This document shows, piece by piece, positions 1 through 9,521 of a stretch of 64,000 nucleotides of DNA. The stretch is from Stenotrophomonas humi (GTDB lineage: Bacteria; Pseudomonadota; Gammaproteobacteria; Xanthomonadales; Xanthomonadaceae): NCBI RefSeq assembly GCF_001431415.1, contig NZ_LDJI01000020.1:62001-126000 (forward strand), in the 5' to 3' direction. Each line of letters starts with the position of its first letter. Position 1 is the first letter of the stretch. The notes beneath the pieces were generated by a model, which saw only the letters and a program-made list of their open reading frames with translations, had not been told where the DNA came from and did no database searches. The position numbers and the translations under genes were made by a program.

Positions 1-2
1 GC

Positions 3-1433
3 TGTTTCCGCCGCTTCAACCAGCGCATGCACAACAAGCTGCTGGTGATTGATGACGTGATCGGCGTGGTCGGTGGCCGCAATTATCAGGATGACTATTA
101 CGACTGGGATCGGGAGTACAACTTCCGCGATCGCGACGTGATAGTGGCCGGGCCGGAGGCGCGCGAGATGGCCACCAATTTCCAGGCCTTCTGGGAAGCC
201 AAGCGCAGCGTGCCGGCCGAACGCCTGAACGACGTGGGTAAAACGTTGCTGCGCGAGGGTGTGCCGGCCATGCCCGAAGCCGCGTTCCGTTACCCCGAGC
301 GTATCGAGAGGGTGGATGCCGAGGCTTCCGATGCCGGTTTCATCAGCCGCGAGTTCGTCGACACGGCGTTGTCGGTGAAGTCGGTGAGTTACGTGGCCGA
401 CCTGCCGCGCAAACACCGCAACGAGCGCGAAGACGAGCCACTCAATGGGCAGCACCTCACCGAGCCGACGCTGGATGCATTGATCAACTCAGCGCAGAGC
501 GAAGTGCTGCTGCAGACGCCGTACCTGGTGCTTTCAAAGCCGGCGCAGAAGCTGTTCAAGGGCCTGCGCAAGCGCGAAGCGCCGCCGCGGGTCGTGGTCT
601 CCACCAACAGCCTGGCGGCGACCGACAACCCGGTGGTCTATGCGCTGTCCTACAAGTACAAGCGCCGCAACCTGCGTGAGCTGGGCTTCAACATCTACGA
701 ATACAAGCCGTTCCCGCTGGATGCGCCGGTGGACTACCAGAAGCTGGTGCCGCCGCCGCTGGGCGACGTGGACAGGGGCACCTCGCGGGGCAGCGTGATC
801 GGCGGCAGCGCGGCGGGCAGCAATGTGCGTGGCAGCGGTTCGGGGCGCAAATCCACCCCAGGCGGCAGCGAAGTGGAACGTGAAGTGCTGCGTACCGAAA
901 CCCGGCCTTCGTTCCTGAGCACGCGCCCGGCCAATCGGCCGGTGCCGGTCACCCGGCAGGGTGCGCGCATGGGCCTGCATGCCAAGTCGCTGGTGGTGGA
1001 CCGCCGTATCGGCGTGATCGGCACCCACAATTTCGACCCGCGCAGCGAGAACTACAACACCGAAGGCGCGGTGATCATCGACGACCCGGTGTTCGCCGAG
1101 CAACTGGCGCAGAGCATCCTGCGGGACATCCATCCGAATAATTCCTGGGTGGTGGCGCCACGGCAGAAGGCGCCGGTGCTGTCCGGCCTCAATTACAGCC
1201 TGGGCAAGGCGTCGGAAGCGTTGCCCATACTCGATTTCTGGCCGTGGCGTTATGCCACCGACTACGAATTCCAGCCCGGTCCGGAGTGCCTCACGCCACT
1301 GCGTCGACAGGACCCTGGCTTCCATGCGTGCTACGTCGCCGTGGGTGATTTCCCTGAGGTGGACGTCGGCCCGAAGTGGTTGCTGGTGCGCATGCTGACT
1401 GCCTTCGGCGCTGGCCTGGTGCCGATTCTGTAA
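3..1433 (+). CDS. Phospholipase D/cardiolipin synthase family protein, 5' truncated
   Basis: The reading frame is already open at the left edge, so the N-terminus lies outside the window. Two HKD catalytic motifs are visible. The first (HNKLLVID followed by GGRN) is within the first 30 visible residues and the second (HAKSLVVD followed by GTHNFDPRSEN) is in the C-terminal half. Paired HKD motifs define the phospholipase D superfamily, whose bacterial members include cardiolipin synthases that make cardiolipin from phosphatidyl lipids at the inner membrane. The visible length and the LPRKHRNERE segment resemble ClsC-type proteins more than secreted phospholipases, but the exact substrate is inferred. 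A Gly/Ser-rich low-complexity insert (roughly 785-860) lies between the two catalytic halves. Confidence 0.85.
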   Translation, partial: CFRRFNQRMHNKLLVIDDVIGVVGGRNYQDDYYDWDREYNFRDRDVIVAGPEAREMATNFQAFWEAKRSVPAERLNDVGKTLLREGVPAMPEAAFRYPERIERVDAEASDAGFISREFVDTALSVKSVSYVADLPRKHRNEREDEPLNGQHLTEPTLDALINSAQSEVLLQTPYLVLSKPAQKLFKGLRKREAPPRVVVSTNSLAATDNPVVYALSYKYKRRNLRELGFNIYEYKPFPLDAPVDYQKLVPPPLGDVDRGTSRGSVIGGSAAGSNVRGSGSGRKSTPGGSEVEREVLRTETRPSFLSTRPANRPVPVTRQGARMGLHAKSLVVDRRIGVIGTHNFDPRSENYNTEGAVIIDDPVFAEQLAQSILRDIHPNNSWVVAPRQKAPVLSGLNYSLGKASEALPILDFWPWRYATDYEFQPGPECLTPLRRQDPGFHACYVAVGDFPEVDVGPKWLLVRMLTAFGAGLVPIL

Positions 1434-1467
1434 GCACTCCTTTCTCTTTCCGAAACAGGTTACGAGC

Positions 1468-1893
1468 ATGTCCCGAGTATTCCGCGAACCGGTCGATCTG
1501 CAGCAGGTCAATGCACTCAGCCGTGGCACCTTGATCGACCACCTGGGCATCGTCTTCACTGCTGCCGGTGATGACTGGATCCAGGCAACGATGCCAGTGG
1601 ACGAACGCACCCGGCAGCCCTACGGCCTGCTGCACGGCGGCGCATCGGTGGTACTGGCCGAAACCCTGGGCAGCAGCGCAGGCAATCTGTGCGTGGACCC
1701 GACAAGCCAGGTCTGCGTAGGGCTGGAGATCAATGCCAATCACCTGCGCGCCGCACGCGAGGGTGTGGTCACCGGCACCGCACGCGCGCTGCATGTGGGT
1801 CGTACCACGCAGGTGTGGGAAATCCGCATCGAGAACGAAGCGGGCAAGCCGGTGTGTATCTCGCGGCTGACGTTGGCGGTGGTGCCGAGGTAA
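1468..1893 (+). CDS. Hotdog-fold acyl-CoA thioesterase (PaaI/YdiI-like)
   Basis: This 141-residue protein has the hotdog thioesterase signature LLHGGASVVLAETLGS near residues 51-66, with the acidic residue of the helix (Glu) expected to serve in catalysis. The family hydrolyses acyl-CoA or aryl-CoA thioesters in the cytoplasm; YdiI/MenI members act on dihydroxynaphthoyl-CoA or enterobactin-related thioesters. The gene follows the phospholipase-D gene by 34 bp in the same direction and may be cotranscribed. The physiological substrate cannot be told from the sequence. Confidence 0.85.
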   Translation: MSRVFREPVDLQQVNALSRGTLIDHLGIVFTAAGDDWIQATMPVDERTRQPYGLLHGGASVVLAETLGSSAGNLCVDPTSQVCVGLEINANHLRAAREGVVTGTARALHVGRTTQVWEIRIENEAGKPVCISRLTLAVVPR

Positions 1894-2069
1894 GTGGGGT
1901 AAGTGAAGACGAGTGAGAGGGGCAAACGGCGATGTTGTTGCTCTGGCGGTTGCTTCCGCTCCCTGCCGTTCGCATGGCGAAGGGGAGGGGATGACGCGCT
2001 TCAGCACGTTGCGCGCAGTTGCTCCTGCTCGTTCTCTCCGTTCACTGCCCTTTGCTCAACAGCGGCCTC

Positions 2070-4628
2070 TCAGCCACTCCTGTTCCGAACCCAGCTCGCC
2101 AGTGCCGCCGCCGGCAACGCCGGGGTGAAGAGGAAGCCCTGCGCGATGTGATAACCCTGCGCGCGCAGCAGCTGCAGTTGCTCCTCGTTCTCCACGCCCT
2201 CGGCGATCACCTTCAGATTCAGGCTGTGGCCGATGTGGGCGATGGCCTGGGTCAAGGTGCTGGTCACGCTGTCATGCGCGATGTCGTGGACGAAGCTGCG
2301 GTCGAGCTTGAGTTCACTGATCGGCAACTGGCGCAGGTAGCTCAGGCTGGAATAGCCGGTGCCGAAATCGTCCATCGACAGCCGCACGCCCAGTGCATGC
2401 ACCTGGCGCAGCGTGCGCAACGTGGTGGGGTCGGCGTCCAGCAGCACGTTCTCGGTGATCTCCAGCGTCAGGTCGGATGCGGCGAGTGCTTCCTCGCGCA
2501 GGATCTGGTCGATGGTGGCCGACAAGGCGGGACTGTGGAAGTTGGTGGGCGAAAGGTTCACCGAGATCGACGGCACGACCAGGCCCTGTCGGCGCCAGCA
2601 GCTGAGTTGATGGCAGGCTTCCTTCAAGGCCCACAGCCCCAGCTGCCCGATCAGCCCGGTTTCTTCGGCCAGCGGGATGAAGCATCCCGGGGAGATGTCA
2701 CCCAATCGCGCGTGGTTCCAGCGGGCGAGGGCTTCGACGCTGTGCAGGCGCCCGCTGGCGATGTCGATCTGTGGCTGGTAGTGCAGCTGCAGCTGGTTCT
2801 GCTCCAGCGCTTCGCGCAAGGCGATTTCCAGCCCCAGCCGCTCCTGCGCGCTGCGGTCCATTTCACTGCTGTAGAAGCGCGCGTGGCTGCGGCCACTGTG
2901 CTTGGCCTGGTACATGGCCATGTCGGCGTGATGCAGCAGGCTTTCCATGTCGCAGCCATCGTGGGGAAATACGCTGATGCCGATGCTGGCCGACGGCCGT
3001 ATCTCCACATCGCCCAACTGCAGCGGCTGCCCCAGTGCCCGCAGGATGTGTTCGCTGCGCTCGCCGGCAGCCTGACCATCGCAAAGGGTGAGCACCACCA
3101 CGAATTCGTCACCGGACAGGCGTCCGACGATATCCGTCGGCCCGATCTCCTGCTGCAACCGCCGCGCCACGGTGCGCAGCAGTTCATCGCCCCCGGGGTG
3201 TCCGAAGGAATCGTTGACCTGCTTGAAGCGGTCCAGGTCGATGAAGAGCATCGCCAGCGAATCGCTGCGGTGTCTGGCGGAGGTGATCGCGTTGTCGGCC
3301 TGCGCATGCAGCAGGCTGCGGTTGGGCAGGCCGGTAAGGTCATCGTAGAAGGCCAGCCGGCGAATGCGGTTGCGCGCTTCCTCGCGCTCCAGTGCCAATG
3401 CGCACAGATGCACGATCACCTCCACCAGACGGCGGTGGAAGGTGTCCGGGTCATGCGGTTGCCGGTAGTAGAACGCGAACGTGCCCAGCACCCGGCCGTC
3501 GCTGGCCTTGATCGGGGTGGACCAGCACGCGGCCAGGCCGTACTGCAGGGCGACATGACTGAAGCCTTCCCAGTTCGGGTCGCTGGCGATGTCGCGCGCC
3601 AGCACCGGCTCGCCGCTGTAGGCCGCGCTGCCGCAGCTGCCGCAGCGCGGCCCGATCATCAGGCCATCCACCCGCTTGCTGTAGGCATCGGGCAGGCTGG
3701 GCGCGGCCAGCGTACGCAGCTGGCCATCCTCCAGGCGCAGCACCGAGCACAGCACCTGCGGTGCGATCCGCTCCACTTCCCTGCACATCTGCTGCATCAG
3801 CTCGATGGTGGGCACCTCGCGCACCATGGCGTCGAGCATCTTGTGCTGCAGTACTTCATGCACCTTGGTGCGGGTGATGTCCATCAGCACGATGACCAGG
3901 TTCACCAGTGCGCCATAGTCATCGAAGATCGGGTTGGTACTGACCGAGCACCACAAGGGTTGCCCGTTCTTGCGGTATACGCGCTCGTCGGCCTGGATGG
4001 GCCGGCCAGCGCTCAGGCGCGAAGCATAGGCGGCGACGTGCGTGGACCAGGAGCCATCCGGCACCAGCAGCGTGGGCACATAGTGGCCCAGCGCCTCGGC
4101 ATCGACAAAGCCGAACAGGCGTCGGAAGCCCTTGTTCAAATGCACGATGCGGCCTTTGGCATCGGTGATCAGCACCGCGCTCTGGGTTTCGTCGAAACCC
4201 AGCGACAGCAGTCGCTCGCGTGCCTGGGTCATGCGTCGTGCAGTGACATCGGTCACCAATGCCATGCGGATATCGCGGCCATCGCTGTGGACATGCGACA
4301 TCGTCACGCTGATCCAGCAATGGCCACCGTCCTTGCGGACCAGTTGGATGTCATGCGGTGCCAGTGCCAACTCCTGTATCCGGTTGCTTTCGCCGGGATA
4401 CAGGCGGGTGTCGTAGCGTTCGCGCATGGACAGCGGTGCCAGCATGCCCAGGTTCTGGCCCAGCACTTCCCTGCGCGACCAGCCGGAGATCGCTTCCATG
4501 GCGTGGTTGAAGTACAGGATGCTGTTGCACTCATCGAACAGGATCACCCCGTTGCCGATCTGCTCCAGCGCCGTGGAAAAAAACTGCAGCATGTCTTCTG
4601 TCGATGACAGCAGCTGCCGGTCCATCAT
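2070..4628 (-). CDS. PAS-PAS-GAF-GGDEF-EAL cyclic-di-GMP protein (DosP-like architecture)
   Basis: The 852-residue protein contains two N-terminal PAS domains (about 10-130 and 135-255), a GAF-like domain (about 270-420), a diguanylate cyclase domain whose signature reads SGDEF, and a C-terminal EAL domain with VEALARW, NLS, DDFGTGYSS and EGVE motifs typical of active phosphodiesterases. The order matches E. coli DosP. However, the histidine segment that carries the DosP heme ligand is replaced here by a Pro/Gly/Glu-rich stretch, so heme sensing is not supported. There is no transmembrane segment, so the protein is cytoplasmic. It probably degrades, and possibly makes, c-di-GMP in response to an unknown PAS/GAF ligand. 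The methionine at 4628 was chosen because it directly precedes the first PAS domain. Confidence 0.92.
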   Translation of the reverse strand: MMDRQLLSSTEDMLQFFSTALEQIGNGVILFDECNSILYFNHAMEAISGWSRREVLGQNLGMLAPLSMRERYDTRLYPGESNRIQELALAPHDIQLVRKDGGHCWISVTMSHVHSDGRDIRMALVTDVTARRMTQARERLLSLGFDETQSAVLITDAKGRIVHLNKGFRRLFGFVDAEALGHYVPTLLVPDGSWSTHVAAYASRLSAGRPIQADERVYRKNGQPLWCSVSTNPIFDDYGALVNLVIVLMDITRTKVHEVLQHKMLDAMVREVPTIELMQQMCREVERIAPQVLCSVLRLEDGQLRTLAAPSLPDAYSKRVDGLMIGPRCGSCGSAAYSGEPVLARDIASDPNWEGFSHVALQYGLAACWSTPIKASDGRVLGTFAFYYRQPHDPDTFHRRLVEVIVHLCALALEREEARNRIRRLAFYDDLTGLPNRSLLHAQADNAITSARHRSDSLAMLFIDLDRFKQVNDSFGHPGGDELLRTVARRLQQEIGPTDIVGRLSGDEFVVVLTLCDGQAAGERSEHILRALGQPLQLGDVEIRPSASIGISVFPHDGCDMESLLHHADMAMYQAKHSGRSHARFYSSEMDRSAQERLGLEIALREALEQNQLQLHYQPQIDIASGRLHSVEALARWNHARLGDISPGCFIPLAEETGLIGQLGLWALKEACHQLSCWRRQGLVVPSISVNLSPTNFHSPALSATIDQILREEALAASDLTLEITENVLLDADPTTLRTLRQVHALGVRLSMDDFGTGYSSLSYLRQLPISELKLDRSFVHDIAHDSVTSTLTQAIAHIGHSLNLKVIAEGVENEEQLQLLRAQGYHIAQGFLFTPALPAAALASWVRNRSG

Positions 4629-4838
4629 TCGCCCCCTTGGCTTTGAGCTCCGCTTTTACACCTTATAGCGTCCTTGCGGTGTGTACCCTGCGGTGAAGCA
4701 TCGGCGATGCGGGGCAGGGGCGCTGGCGGCCCCATCCCCTGGCGTGCGCTGGCGTACGTTTCGGGGCTTGGGGTGCAGGTGCCGGCGCCGCTGTTCCCGC
4801 GCTGGCGGAAGCCTGACCGCATCCGGTATCGTGCGCGG

Positions 4839-5630
4839 ATGAAATCCCCCCATCCCGCCCGCCAAGGCGGTGTGCGTCGCGTGTTCCGTTACCTGTACCG
4901 CGTCCCGCTGTTGCTGGTGCACATCGTCCTGTTCCTGCCGCTGATCCTGCTGCTGATGCTGCCGCCGTTCGGGCACATGGGTGGGCCTGACAATCCCCTG
5001 GAGCACCGGGTGGTGCGCTGGTGGTCGAGTTGTTTGATGTGGATTTTCGGTTTCCGCCTGCACCGCTACGGTCAGCCCCTGCAGGGGCCGGTGCTGTTTG
5101 TGGCCAACCACGTGGGCTGGGTGGACATCAGCATGGTCCACAGCCAGCAGATGGTCGGCTTCGTGGCCAAGCGTGAAATCGCCGATTGGCCGGTGGTGGG
5201 CTGGGTCGCCAGCCGTGGCCACACCATCTACCACCAGCGCGGGAACACCGAGTCGCTGGGCGGAGTGATGGATGAGATGGTCAAGCGCCTGCAGGAACAG
5301 CGCCCGGTGGCGGTGTTCCCGGAAGGCCGCACCCGGGGCGGGCATGAAGTCGGGCCGTTCCATGCGCGGATCTTCCAGGCCGCGGTCGTGGCCAACGTGC
5401 CGGTACAGCCCATCGCGCTGCGCTACGGTGAGCGCGGCAATGCGCAGACCCTGGTCGCGTTCGCGCCGGGCGAGAGCTTCTTCGGCAACTTCCTGCGCCT
5501 GCTGGGCGAAGCGCCGCGGCGGGCGGAAGTGCATTTCCTGGAGCCCATCAGTGGCTCGGACCTGGAAGGCCGCCGTCGTATCGCGGAGACCGCGCGTGCG
5601 CGTATCGTGGCGGTGATGGAAGGGCCCTAG
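4839..5630 (+). CDS. Lysophospholipid acyltransferase family protein (PlsC-like)
   Basis: The frame is open from 4674, but the protein most likely starts at 4839 (MKSPHPAR), giving 263 residues. A hydrophobic N-terminal anchor (about 20-50) is followed by the acyltransferase HX4D motif in NHVGWVD and the FPEGRTRGG glycerophosphate-binding motif. This is the PlsC/LPLAT pattern. Family members transfer acyl chains to lysophosphatidic acid or other lysolipids at the inner membrane. It follows the divergently placed c-di-GMP gene and precedes a hydrolase in the same direction by 44 bp. Which lysolipid is used is unknown. Confidence 0.88.
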   Translation: MKSPHPARQGGVRRVFRYLYRVPLLLVHIVLFLPLILLLMLPPFGHMGGPDNPLEHRVVRWWSSCLMWIFGFRLHRYGQPLQGPVLFVANHVGWVDISMVHSQQMVGFVAKREIADWPVVGWVASRGHTIYHQRGNTESLGGVMDEMVKRLQEQRPVAVFPEGRTRGGHEVGPFHARIFQAAVVANVPVQPIALRYGERGNAQTLVAFAPGESFFGNFLRLLGEAPRRAEVHFLEPISGSDLEGRRRIAETARARIVAVMEGP

Positions 5631-5674
5631 AGGATGGCGGTGGTCAACGTCGCATCCAACCACGCAGGCGCAGC

Positions 5675-6676
5675 ATGCATGCCATGTTGAACGCCGCCGA
5701 TTACCAGCCGCCGCGGTGGCTGCGCAATCCACACCTGCAGTCGATGCTGGCCTCCAGCCGGGTGCGGCTGCGTCGCGGCCAGCAGTTGCTGGCCGGCACC
5801 GGCGCGACCACCACCGAGTTGATGCTGGACGGCGGCGACGGCGTGCGCCTGCAGGCCTGGCACAGCCGGTTGCCGGGCGTGGTCCCGGTCGGCATGGCGT
5901 TGCTGCTGCATGGTTGGGAGGGCAGTGCCGAATCCAGCTACATGCGCATGACCGCCGCGCACATGCTGCAGAACGGCTTCGAAGTGGTGCGGTTGAACTT
6001 CCGCGACCACGGCAATACGCATCACCTCAATCCCGGCATTTTCCATTCCTGCCGGATTGAAGAGGTGGTCAACGCTGCCGGTGATATCGCCGCACGTTTC
6101 CCGATGCTGCCGTTGGTGGCCGCCGGTTACTCGCTGGGCGGCAACTTCGTGTTGCGCCTGGCCCTGCACGCACCGGCAGCTGGAGTGCCGTTGCGGCATG
6201 TGGCCTCGGTCTGCCCGGTGCTGGACCCGGCGGTGACGATGGACAGCATCGAGCGCGGGCCGGTGATGTACGACTGGTATTTCCGTCGCAAGTGGACCGG
6301 CTCGCTGCGGCGCAAGCGCACGCTGTTCCCCGAACTGGCCGATTGCGACGACACCGTGCTCAAGCTGGACATCCGCGCGCTGACCGGCTGGCTGGTGGAT
6401 CGGCATACCGATTTCGCCTCGCTGCAGGATTACTTCGACGGCTACTCCATCGCCGGTCAGAAACTGGCCAGGCTGCAGGTGCCGGCCGACATCCTGATGG
6501 CGCAGGACGACCCGGTGATTCCATTTGCCACCTTCGACCAATGGCAGTTGCCGACGCATGCGCATCTGCAGATCGCGCGCTGGGGCGGGCACTGCGGTTT
6601 CATCGAAAATCTGCGCGGCGACGGCTTTTCCGAACGCTGGGTGGCGCAGCAGCTGGTGGCGGCGATCCAACGCTGA
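5675..6676 (+). CDS. YheT-like alpha/beta hydrolase
   Basis: This 333-residue protein shows the alpha/beta-hydrolase elbow GYSLGGN (nucleophile Ser), an oxyanion segment LLLHGWEGS, a late acidic residue in AQDDPVIP and a histidine in GGHCGF. Together they make a plausible Ser-Asp-His triad. The opening PPRWLRNPHLQS is characteristic of the YheT/ABHD1-3 group of esterases. A second in-frame ATG is at 5684. It is cytoplasmic, with no signal peptide. It is likely cotranscribed with the upstream acyltransferase, suggesting a role on lipids or acyl esters, though this is inference. Confidence 0.88.
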   Translation: MHAMLNAADYQPPRWLRNPHLQSMLASSRVRLRRGQQLLAGTGATTTELMLDGGDGVRLQAWHSRLPGVVPVGMALLLHGWEGSAESSYMRMTAAHMLQNGFEVVRLNFRDHGNTHHLNPGIFHSCRIEEVVNAAGDIAARFPMLPLVAAGYSLGGNFVLRLALHAPAAGVPLRHVASVCPVLDPAVTMDSIERGPVMYDWYFRRKWTGSLRRKRTLFPELADCDDTVLKLDIRALTGWLVDRHTDFASLQDYFDGYSIAGQKLARLQVPADILMAQDDPVIPFATFDQWQLPTHAHLQIARWGGHCGFIENLRGDGFSERWVAQQLVAAIQR

Positions 6677-6733
6677 ACCGTGATGCGGCGCATCGCCGCT
6701 ACAATGCGTTTTTTGCGCTCACGCTGGACCGCC

Positions 6734-8803
6734 ATGCAAGACAAGATCATTGAAGCCCTGCGCCGCAACGCCGCCGATGAGGGTGTGACCCTGGCCCGTG
6801 AGTGGGTGGCTGCCGAACCGCAACAGGCGCAGGCCCACCGCTGGCTGGCGCTGGCCCTGCAGCAGCAAGGCCAGCTGGCCGATGCCCAGGCCAGCCTGGA
6901 GCAGGCCCTGGCGCTTGCCCCGGATGATGCCGCGCTGCACCTGCAGCAGGCCGGCCTGCTGCTGGCGCTGCGCCAGATCGCCGCCGCCGGCGAGGCGCTG
7001 GAACGCAGCACCACGCTCAACCCGAATGAATTCTCCGCCTACCTGATGCAGGCGCATCTGGCGCTGGCACGCGATGACGCCGATGAAGCCGATCGCCTGG
7101 GCCGCATGGCCGCACGCGTGGAACCGGACAACCCCGAGTTGGCCGGCATCCAGGGCATGGTTGCGCTGCGCCGTGGCGACGTCGACCGCGCGCTGAGCGT
7201 GTTGTCGGCGGCCAGCCAGCAGCTGCCCAATGACCCGCGGCTGCTGCATGCGCTGGGCTTTGCCTACCTGGGCAAGGACATGCTGGCCTTTGCTGAACAG
7301 GCTTTCCGCCGTGTGCTCGAACTGAGCCCCGGCACCCAGGCCCTGCGCGGGCTGCTGGTGCAGCTGGCGCTGCGACAGGGCCATGTCGACCGCGCTGCCG
7401 AAGTGATGCGCGACGTGCTGGCCAATGAAGGTGGCGACAGCCCCGGCATGCGCCGTCTGGCCGGTGAACTGGAACTGGCCTCGGGCCAACCGCTGCAGGC
7501 GCTGGAACACCTGCGACCGCTGCTGAGCCAGCTGCCGGGCGACCGCGCCACGCTGCAGATGCTGCTGGTGGCCTGGCAGCGCCTGGGCCGTGACGACGAA
7601 GCACGCACCGATCTGGAAGCGGCGCTGCAGGACAACCCGCAGCTGCATGACCTGTGGCTGGCACGTCTGGCGGTGGCGCCGGTGGGCAGCGACGAAGCGG
7701 TGGACGTGGTCGACCGCTGGCTGGCCGCGATGCCCGAACACCTGCCGGCGCTGGAAGCACGCATGAGCCTGCACGACATGAAGGAGCAGGCCGAGGATGC
7801 CGAGGCGACCGCACGCCGGATCGTCGCACTGGAACCCGGTCGCGCCAGTGGCGAACAACGTATCGTCGAAGCCCTGTTGGTGCGTGAGCCTGCCGCTGCC
7901 GTGGCGCACGTCCAGGCGCTGCTGGACAGCAGCCCGGAAGATGCCCATCCGGCGCTGCGCACCTGGCTGGGCAGCGTGCAGGACCGTGCCGGTGATCCCG
8001 CCGCGGCACTGGCCACCTGGCTGAGCCTGCACGAAGCACTGGCGCCGACGCGTCTGCCATTGCCGCCGCAGGCCAAGGCCCCCGGCGAGTGGCCGGCACT
8101 GGGCACCGTGGCCGAGGACAACGCAACCCGCCCGATGTTTGTCTGGGGCGCCCCGGGTTCGGGCGTGGAGCGCGTGGTGGCGGTGATGGCGGCCGGCAGC
8201 CGGGTGCTGCGCGGTGACCGTTTCGGTCCGACCCCGCCCAACGATGGCTTCCAGAACTTCTTCACCCTGCAACGTCTGGCAACCGACGCGCTGACCCCCG
8301 AGCAGCTCGTGCAGCAATGGCGCGAACAGCTGCCGTCGCGTGGCATCGAAGACGGCAACGTCATCGACTGGCTGCTGTGGTGGGACAACGCGCTGCTGTG
8401 GGCACTGCGTCCGCAGTTGCCGGAAGGCCGCCTGATCATCGCCATCCGTGACCCGCGCGACATGCTGGTCGAATGGTTGGCACTGGGCGCACCCGCGCCG
8501 CTGGCATTGACCTCGTCCAGTGAAGCGGCGCAGTGGCTGGCCCGTTCACTGGAGCAGGTGGCCGAGCTGCATGAGCAGGATCTGTACGCCCACCTGCTGC
8601 TGCGCACCGATGACGCGGTCAATGACCCGGCCGCCATGGGCGCGCTGCTGGAACAGGCCTTTGGCCTGCGCTTCCCGCAGGTGCGCAGCCTGGGCCCGGG
8701 CACCATCGAGGCTGGCCATTGGCGCAAGTACGCCACGGTGCTGGCGGCTGAGTTCTCGCGCCTGACCCCGGTTGCGGTGCGTCTGGGCTACCCCGAAGTC
8801 TGA
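6734..8803 (+). CDS. Tetratricopeptide-repeat protein with C-terminal sulfotransferase-like domain
   Basis: The start at 6734 (MQDKIIEALRR) is preferred over upstream in-frame ATGs because it begins the repeat region; this gives 689 residues. The first 450 or so residues are consecutive TPR units rich in Ala/Leu/Gln. The C-terminal 230 residues carry a P-loop-like WGAPGSGVERVV (about 475) and an IIAIRDPRDML segment that match the 5'-PSB and 3'-PB PAPS-binding motifs of sulfotransferases. Proteins of this architecture are common in Proteobacteria but rarely characterised. No signal peptide is seen. The gene is separated by 14 bp from the PEBP gene downstream. Confidence 0.8.
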   Translation: MQDKIIEALRRNAADEGVTLAREWVAAEPQQAQAHRWLALALQQQGQLADAQASLEQALALAPDDAALHLQQAGLLLALRQIAAAGEALERSTTLNPNEFSAYLMQAHLALARDDADEADRLGRMAARVEPDNPELAGIQGMVALRRGDVDRALSVLSAASQQLPNDPRLLHALGFAYLGKDMLAFAEQAFRRVLELSPGTQALRGLLVQLALRQGHVDRAAEVMRDVLANEGGDSPGMRRLAGELELASGQPLQALEHLRPLLSQLPGDRATLQMLLVAWQRLGRDDEARTDLEAALQDNPQLHDLWLARLAVAPVGSDEAVDVVDRWLAAMPEHLPALEARMSLHDMKEQAEDAEATARRIVALEPGRASGEQRIVEALLVREPAAAVAHVQALLDSSPEDAHPALRTWLGSVQDRAGDPAAALATWLSLHEALAPTRLPLPPQAKAPGEWPALGTVAEDNATRPMFVWGAPGSGVERVVAVMAAGSRVLRGDRFGPTPPNDGFQNFFTLQRLATDALTPEQLVQQWREQLPSRGIEDGNVIDWLLWWDNALLWALRPQLPEGRLIIAIRDPRDMLVEWLALGAPAPLALTSSSEAAQWLARSLEQVAELHEQDLYAHLLLRTDDAVNDPAAMGALLEQAFGLRFPQVRSLGPGTIEAGHWRKYATVLAAEFSRLTPVAVRLGYPEV

Positions 8804-8817
8804 TCCAAGGAGCGACG

Positions 8818-9426
8818 ATGAAACTGGACAGCCAAAGCTTCCACAACATGCAGCCGATCCCGGCCGAGTTCGCTGCCGGCGATGCCAATGGCTTTGCCGG
8901 CAACCGCAACCCGCAGCTGGCCTGGAGCGATGTACCCGAAGGCACCCGTTCGTTCGCGCTGCTGTGCGTGGACCCGGACGTGCCGACCGTGCCGGAGCTG
9001 GTCGGCCGTGCCGACGTCAGCATCCCGCTGGATCAGGTGCGTGGTGATTTCGTGCACTGGGTGATGGTCGACATCCCGGCCGCCGTGCGTGACATCGCGG
9101 CCGGCAGCTGCAGCGAGGGCTTCACCGTGAAGGGCAAGCTGCAGCCTGCCGGGCCGGCCGGTGCACGTCAGGGCATCAACGACTACACCGGTTGGTTTGC
9201 CGGCAACGCGGAGATGGCCGGCACCTACTACGGCTACGACGGCCCGTACCCGCCGTTCAACGACGAACGACTGCATCGCTATTTCTTCCGTGTGTTCGCA
9301 CTCGATGTGGAAAAGCTGCCGGTGGAAGGTGCCTTCACCGCCGCTGATGTTTACCGCGCCATGCAGGGCCATGTGTTGGCTGAAGCGGCCATCCACGGCA
9401 CCTATACGCTCAATCCGGCGCTCTGA
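8818..9426 (+). CDS. YbhB/YbcL-type phosphatidylethanolamine-binding protein (PEBP)
   Basis: The 202-residue protein carries the PEBP ligand-site motifs: NPQLAW, CVDPDVPT, GDFVHWVMVDIP and GYDGPYPPFNDERLHRYFF. A strong AAGGAG ribosome-binding site sits just before the ATG. Bacterial PEBP homologues bind small anionic ligands and their cellular roles are mostly undefined. There is no signal peptide, so it is probably cytoplasmic. It ends in a bidirectional terminator shared with the convergent lipoprotein gene. Confidence 0.9.
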   Translation: MKLDSQSFHNMQPIPAEFAAGDANGFAGNRNPQLAWSDVPEGTRSFALLCVDPDVPTVPELVGRADVSIPLDQVRGDFVHWVMVDIPAAVRDIAAGSCSEGFTVKGKLQPAGPAGARQGINDYTGWFAGNAEMAGTYYGYDGPYPPFNDERLHRYFFRVFALDVEKLPVEGAFTAADVYRAMQGHVLAEAAIHGTYTLNPAL

Positions 9427-9431
9427 TGAGG

Positions 9432-9453
9432 TGCCGAGCGAGCACGCTCGGCA
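9432..9453. repeat. Short REP-like hairpin (SMAG type, degenerate)
   Basis: A 9-bp perfect inverted repeat (TGCCGAGCG / CGCTCGGCA with a 4-base loop) lies directly behind the PEBP stop codon. The TGCCGAGC...GCTCGGCA stem resembles the GTAG-headed SMAG repeats of Stenotrophomonas, but the leading GTAG is not intact here. It may stabilise mRNA or be a mobile repeat relic. Confidence 0.55.
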
Positions 9454-9521
9454 TCGGCATCGGCATTCCCGCTGCAGATCCAGCGTAGTGTGGCTCCGCT
9501 CTACAAAAGCAGAAGAACGAA

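Noticed and set aside
2019..4607. An 862-codon open frame on the plus strand opposite the c-di-GMP gene.
   Set aside because: It is the antisense shadow of the real GGDEF/EAL gene; its translation is rich in Gln/His/Ala with no domain, and the minus-strand product has complete recognisable motifs.
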